A stretch of DNA of 35,033 bases. Source: an uncultured Alphaproteobacteria bacterium. GTDB lineage: Bacteria > Pseudomonadota > Alphaproteobacteria > Bin95. This document shows positions 32,697-35,033 of this stretch, piece by piece (within the stretch, counting starts at the first letter, position 1; every line of letters begins with the position of its first letter). A program made the translations under genes and the position numbers. The DNA lies in the NCBI GenBank assembly GCA_937891825.1, contig CALAHN010000048.1, positions 1 to 35,033 of the forward strand, given 5' to 3'. Under the pieces are notes generated by a model, which was not told where the DNA came from, did no database searches, and saw only the letters and a program-made list of their open reading frames with translations.

Positions 32697-34038
32697 GGCG
32701 CGCATCTCCTTCGGCTTCGAAGGGTCCGGGCGCCGCCATCAGGTCCTTCCAACGGCGATAGAAGATGCGGGCGTTGCCCTCGGAGTAGCTGCCGCTCGCG
32801 ACGCCGCCCGCCAGCCCGTCCACCGGCGCTTCCTTGCCAAGGCCAAGCTGGTAGTTGAACGGCTGGCGGCGGCCGATGGCGCCCTGACTGGCCAGGGTGA
32901 CCTGGGTCCAGTTCTCCATGTCGTCCGCCTCGGTCATGCCGCCAGGGCCGGAATAGCGGAGGTAATAGCGGCGGAGCATGTCCTGCACCCGCGCCGGCGT
33001 ATCCCGGTCGACCAGGTACATGCGCCACATCTCGACCTCGGTCGGGCTGATGGGGTGAACAATCGCAAGGCTCCGCGGCTGGTTCGCGTGGAAGGACATG
33101 TTCGGGAAGATCGTGCCGACGACCAGATTGACATGCGCCTTTCCGGCCAGGTTCTGCACCTTGCGCCCGTGGATTTCGGCGTAATAGGCGTTGATCTCGG
33201 CGTCGCCATAGTCGGGCGACAGGTTCAGCGGCGGCTCGGTCGTCGGCGGGAACGCCAGCCCGCCATGGCCGAGCCCTGGAAACCCGATGGCATGGCGAAG
33301 CGGCAGGGCGTCCCGCCGCCCCTTGCCTTTGGCGAGGCCGATTTCCGCAAGGTTGGCCGATTGGTGGCTGACTTCGTGATAGAGGTCGCCCGCGAAATTC
33401 TCCGCGACCGTCTTCCAGTTGCAGCGGATGCGCCATTTCTGGACGCCGCCCAGCAACTGGCTGCCGCCGGGCGAGCCGTCGCGGCCATCGAGCGCCACAT
33501 CGAGATAGCGCCGCATGTCGCCAAGATAATCTTCCAGCGGCGGCGCGTCCGGGTCCCAGTTCGCCCAGATCGAGCCCTTGTAGTTCACGACGTTCGGACA
33601 GCGCTTCAGCCCCCACCGCACCCGGTCGAGTTGGCCCGAATAGCCCTCCTCCGAGCGCGGCACGCCGATCAACTGGCCTGGAACCTCGACCCGCTCCCGG
33701 TTCGTTGAGAAGCTCCAGCCGTGATAGGGGCAGGTGAAAAGCGCCGCATTGCCCTGATCGAAGCGACAGACCCGCATGCCCCGATGGGGGCAACTGTTCA
33801 GGAAGACCATGATCTCGCCCTGACGGCTCTGGGTCAGGATGACGGAATCGTTCCCCATACGGCTGACGAAAAAATCGTCCGGCGCCGGGATCCGCCCCGC
33901 GTGGCCCACGAGCAGCCAGGAGCGCGCGAACACCCGGTCCAGTTCCAGCTCATATAGGTCCCGGTCGACAAACAGCTCCCGGCTGATGACCCCGTTATCC
34001 GCATCGACCAGCGCGTCGAAATCCCGGTTCAGCGACAT
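32686..34038 (-). CDS. Aromatic ring-hydroxylating oxygenase subunit alpha (Rieske)
   Basis: A 450-residue catalytic subunit. The Rieske 2Fe-2S ligands are in CPHRG (Cys83, His85) and CPYHGW (Cys103, His106). The mononuclear iron site lies in NWKTVAENFAGDLYHEVSHQSA (Asp218, His221, His225) with the carboxylate in EADDMENW (Asp372 or Asp373). The two iron His are separated by three residues rather than the four of naphthalene dioxygenase. AAGGAG lies 7 nt before the ATG. Together with the beta subunit it hydroxylates an aromatic ring, but no ferredoxin or reductase gene is nearby, so electrons must come from elsewhere. Upstream on the same strand is putA, 71 bp away. Confidence 0.95.
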   Translation of the reverse strand: MSLNRDFDALVDADNGVISRELFVDRDLYELELDRVFARSWLLVGHAGRIPAPDDFFVSRMGNDSVILTQSRQGEIMVFLNSCPHRGMRVCRFDQGNAALFTCPYHGWSFSTNRERVEVPGQLIGVPRSEEGYSGQLDRVRWGLKRCPNVVNYKGSIWANWDPDAPPLEDYLGDMRRYLDVALDGRDGSPGGSQLLGGVQKWRIRCNWKTVAENFAGDLYHEVSHQSANLAEIGLAKGKGRRDALPLRHAIGFPGLGHGGLAFPPTTEPPLNLSPDYGDAEINAYYAEIHGRKVQNLAGKAHVNLVVGTIFPNMSFHANQPRSLAIVHPISPTEVEMWRMYLVDRDTPARVQDMLRRYYLRYSGPGGMTEADDMENWTQVTLASQGAIGRRQPFNYQLGLGKEAPVDGLAGGVASGSYSEGNARIFYRRWKDLMAAPGPFEAEGDARHGG

Positions 34039-34109
34039 GGCTGCGCTCCTTCAAACACTTGGCGCCCATGAGAGAATCTTTGCAGCCCCGCCGCAAGGCC
34101 AGAAATTCC

Positions 34110-35033
34110 CTAACCCGCCATCGCCAGCAGCGATGCGTTGCCGCCGGCCGCGGTCGTATCGATGCAGAGCACTCGCTCATGGGCGTAGCTGATGCAATCG
34201 ATCCGGCGGGCGATCAGCGGGATGCGGGCCCCGGCTCTGGCCGCCAGGGCCTGACGGAGCGCCGCACCGCCGCCTTCCGACGCGACGGCGTCGACCTGCA
34301 GCCGCGCCAACGCCGCTGGATCGAGCCCGCCGTTCGCCGCGAATAGCGGCAAACCCGCGTCGATCAGGATCCGAACCGCCGCCATTGCGTCGGGCGCGAC
34401 GGCGACGACCCCGTTCCCGGCCCGGAGCGCTTGCACCGCCTGGTCCAGCAGCGCATCGGCGCTCGGGCCGAGGCACAGGACCCGGCCGCGGGGCGCGAGC
34501 CAGAGCCGGTTCGACTCGCCCGTCGGCCCCGGCAGATCGATCGGCCCCATGTCGAGGGCCGCAGCCGCGCTCATCGCGGTCCGGGCGCGCCCGCGGAGCG
34601 CATCCCGCAGCGTCGATACCTGGTCGCGCCGGGCGGCCCATGCCCCCATGTCGAGCGCCGCCAGGGCGGCCGCGACCTCCGCCTCGGGGACCGTGTTCGC
34701 CGTGTCCGGAGGCGACGCCGCGGCCGCCAGCGGCCGCTGCCGGAAGCGCTCCAGGTAGAACGGTCCCCCGGCTTTCGGCCCCGTTCCCGACAGGCCCTGG
34801 CCGCCGAAGGGCTGCGACCCGACGACCGCGCCGATCTGGTTGCGGTTGATGTAGAGATTGCCGACCGCGGCCGTATCGACCACGTCCTGCACCCGCCCGT
34901 CGATCCGGGTATGCAGGCCGAAGGTCAGGCCGTAGCCGGTCTCGTTGATGTCGGCGATGACGCCCGCGACATCGCCGGCTGTCAACGGCGGCGTAAAAAC
35001 CAGCCAATTGGCGGCGCAAAAGTCTACCACTGC
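34110..35033 (-). CDS. putA: Bifunctional PutA (proline dehydrogenase/P5C dehydrogenase), C-terminal fragment at window edge
   Basis: 307 residues of the C-terminal part are visible; the gene continues beyond the right edge. NRNQIGAVVGSQPFGGQGLSGTGPKAGG is the well-known end of the aldehyde dehydrogenase (P5C dehydrogenase) domain of PutA, and the segment after it, ending in RRIDCISYAHERVLCIDTTAAGGNASLLAMAG, is the usual C-terminal domain of long PutA proteins. PutA oxidises proline to glutamate. The catalytic Cys lies outside the window. A DNA-binding N-terminal domain, if any, cannot be judged. Stop codon TAG at 34110-34112. Confidence 0.95.
   Translation of the reverse strand, partial: AVVDFCAANWLVFTPPLTAGDVAGVIADINETGYGLTFGLHTRIDGRVQDVVDTAAVGNLYINRNQIGAVVGSQPFGGQGLSGTGPKAGGPFYLERFRQRPLAAAASPPDTANTVPEAEVAAALAALDMGAWAARRDQVSTLRDALRGRARTAMSAAAALDMGPIDLPGPTGESNRLWLAPRGRVLCLGPSADALLDQAVQALRAGNGVVAVAPDAMAAVRILIDAGLPLFAANGGLDPAALARLQVDAVASEGGGAALRQALAARAGARIPLIARRIDCISYAHERVLCIDTTAAGGNASLLAMAG

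Noticed and set aside
1-35033. CRISPR array, tRNA or rRNA genes, prophage or insertion sequence
   Set aside because: I found no regularly spaced direct repeats, no cloverleaf or rRNA-like sequence, and no transposase or integrase product on either strand.

Overview
This is a GC-rich (about two-thirds G+C by eye), gene-dense window with short gaps, many 4-base ATGA start/stop overlaps and good Shine-Dalgarno sites. The gene families (DUF983, YcgN, YgjP-like peptidase, YaiI/YqxD, a SelO ending FCGT, PutA, large oligopeptide-type ABC operons, many catabolic oxidoreductases) suggest an alphaproteobacterium, perhaps Rhodospirillales-like. This is inferred from content only; the window has no rRNA, tRNA or phylogenetic marker. 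I saw no tRNA, rRNA, CRISPR array, prophage, integrase or insertion sequence.

Layout. 1-2986 (minus): a UbiD-type prenyl-FMN decarboxylase, a PPK2 polyphosphate kinase and a short-chain dehydrogenase cut by the window edge. 3091-7015 (plus): DUF983 zinc-ribbon membrane protein, YcgN-like Cys-cluster protein, YgjP-like metallopeptidase, a MATE/ANK-like membrane protein and a PRISE-type enone reductase. 7017-10650: YaiI/YqxD, TauE/SafE exporter, cupin, an orphan LivH-type permease and a lipoprotein. 10673-13080 (minus): the SelO AMPylase and, upstream of it, a GrdB/PrdB-like reductase gene interrupted by an in-frame TGA. 13259-16605 (plus): LLM flavin oxidoreductase and an orphan CoxL/XdhB-type molybdenum subunit. 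16619-25530 (minus): a DHA2 efflux pump and a complete oligopeptide-type ABC importer operon with an amidase and a 63-residue protein embedded between its two ATPase genes; a Zn-dependent carbamoylase-like hydrolase (25836-27071) is divergent from it. 27095-35033: a Baeyer-Villiger-type flavin monooxygenase, an amidohydrolase, a GMC oxidoreductase with a gluconate-dehydrogenase-subunit-3-like partner, a Rieske ring-hydroxylating oxygenase (alpha and beta) and the C-terminal part of PutA.

Main discovery. At 12592-12594 the minus-strand reading frame of a GrdB/PrdB-like protein is interrupted by TGA. The same frame continues with the rest of the family fold and ends at TAG (12265). Eighteen nucleotides after the TGA lies the loop of a perfect 8-bp hairpin whose loop is GUG, which matches the known bacterial SECIS geometry. 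The gene is best read as a 271-residue selenoprotein with Sec163. The residue three positions after Sec is Asp where I recall Cys in non-Sec relatives. The downstream neighbour is SelO, here in its Cys form.

How the genes may work together (inference). The ABC operon, its embedded amidase and the divergent M20-type hydrolase form a likely uptake-and-hydrolysis module for amide or ureido compounds, with paired TTGCNGCAA palindromes between the divergent units as a candidate operator. The Rieske oxygenase, GMC oxidoreductase, flavin monooxygenase, amidohydrolase, UbiD, LLM, molybdenum hydroxylase and PRISE reductase point to catabolism of cyclic or aromatic plant or terpenoid-like compounds. 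No single pathway can be assigned from sequence alone.
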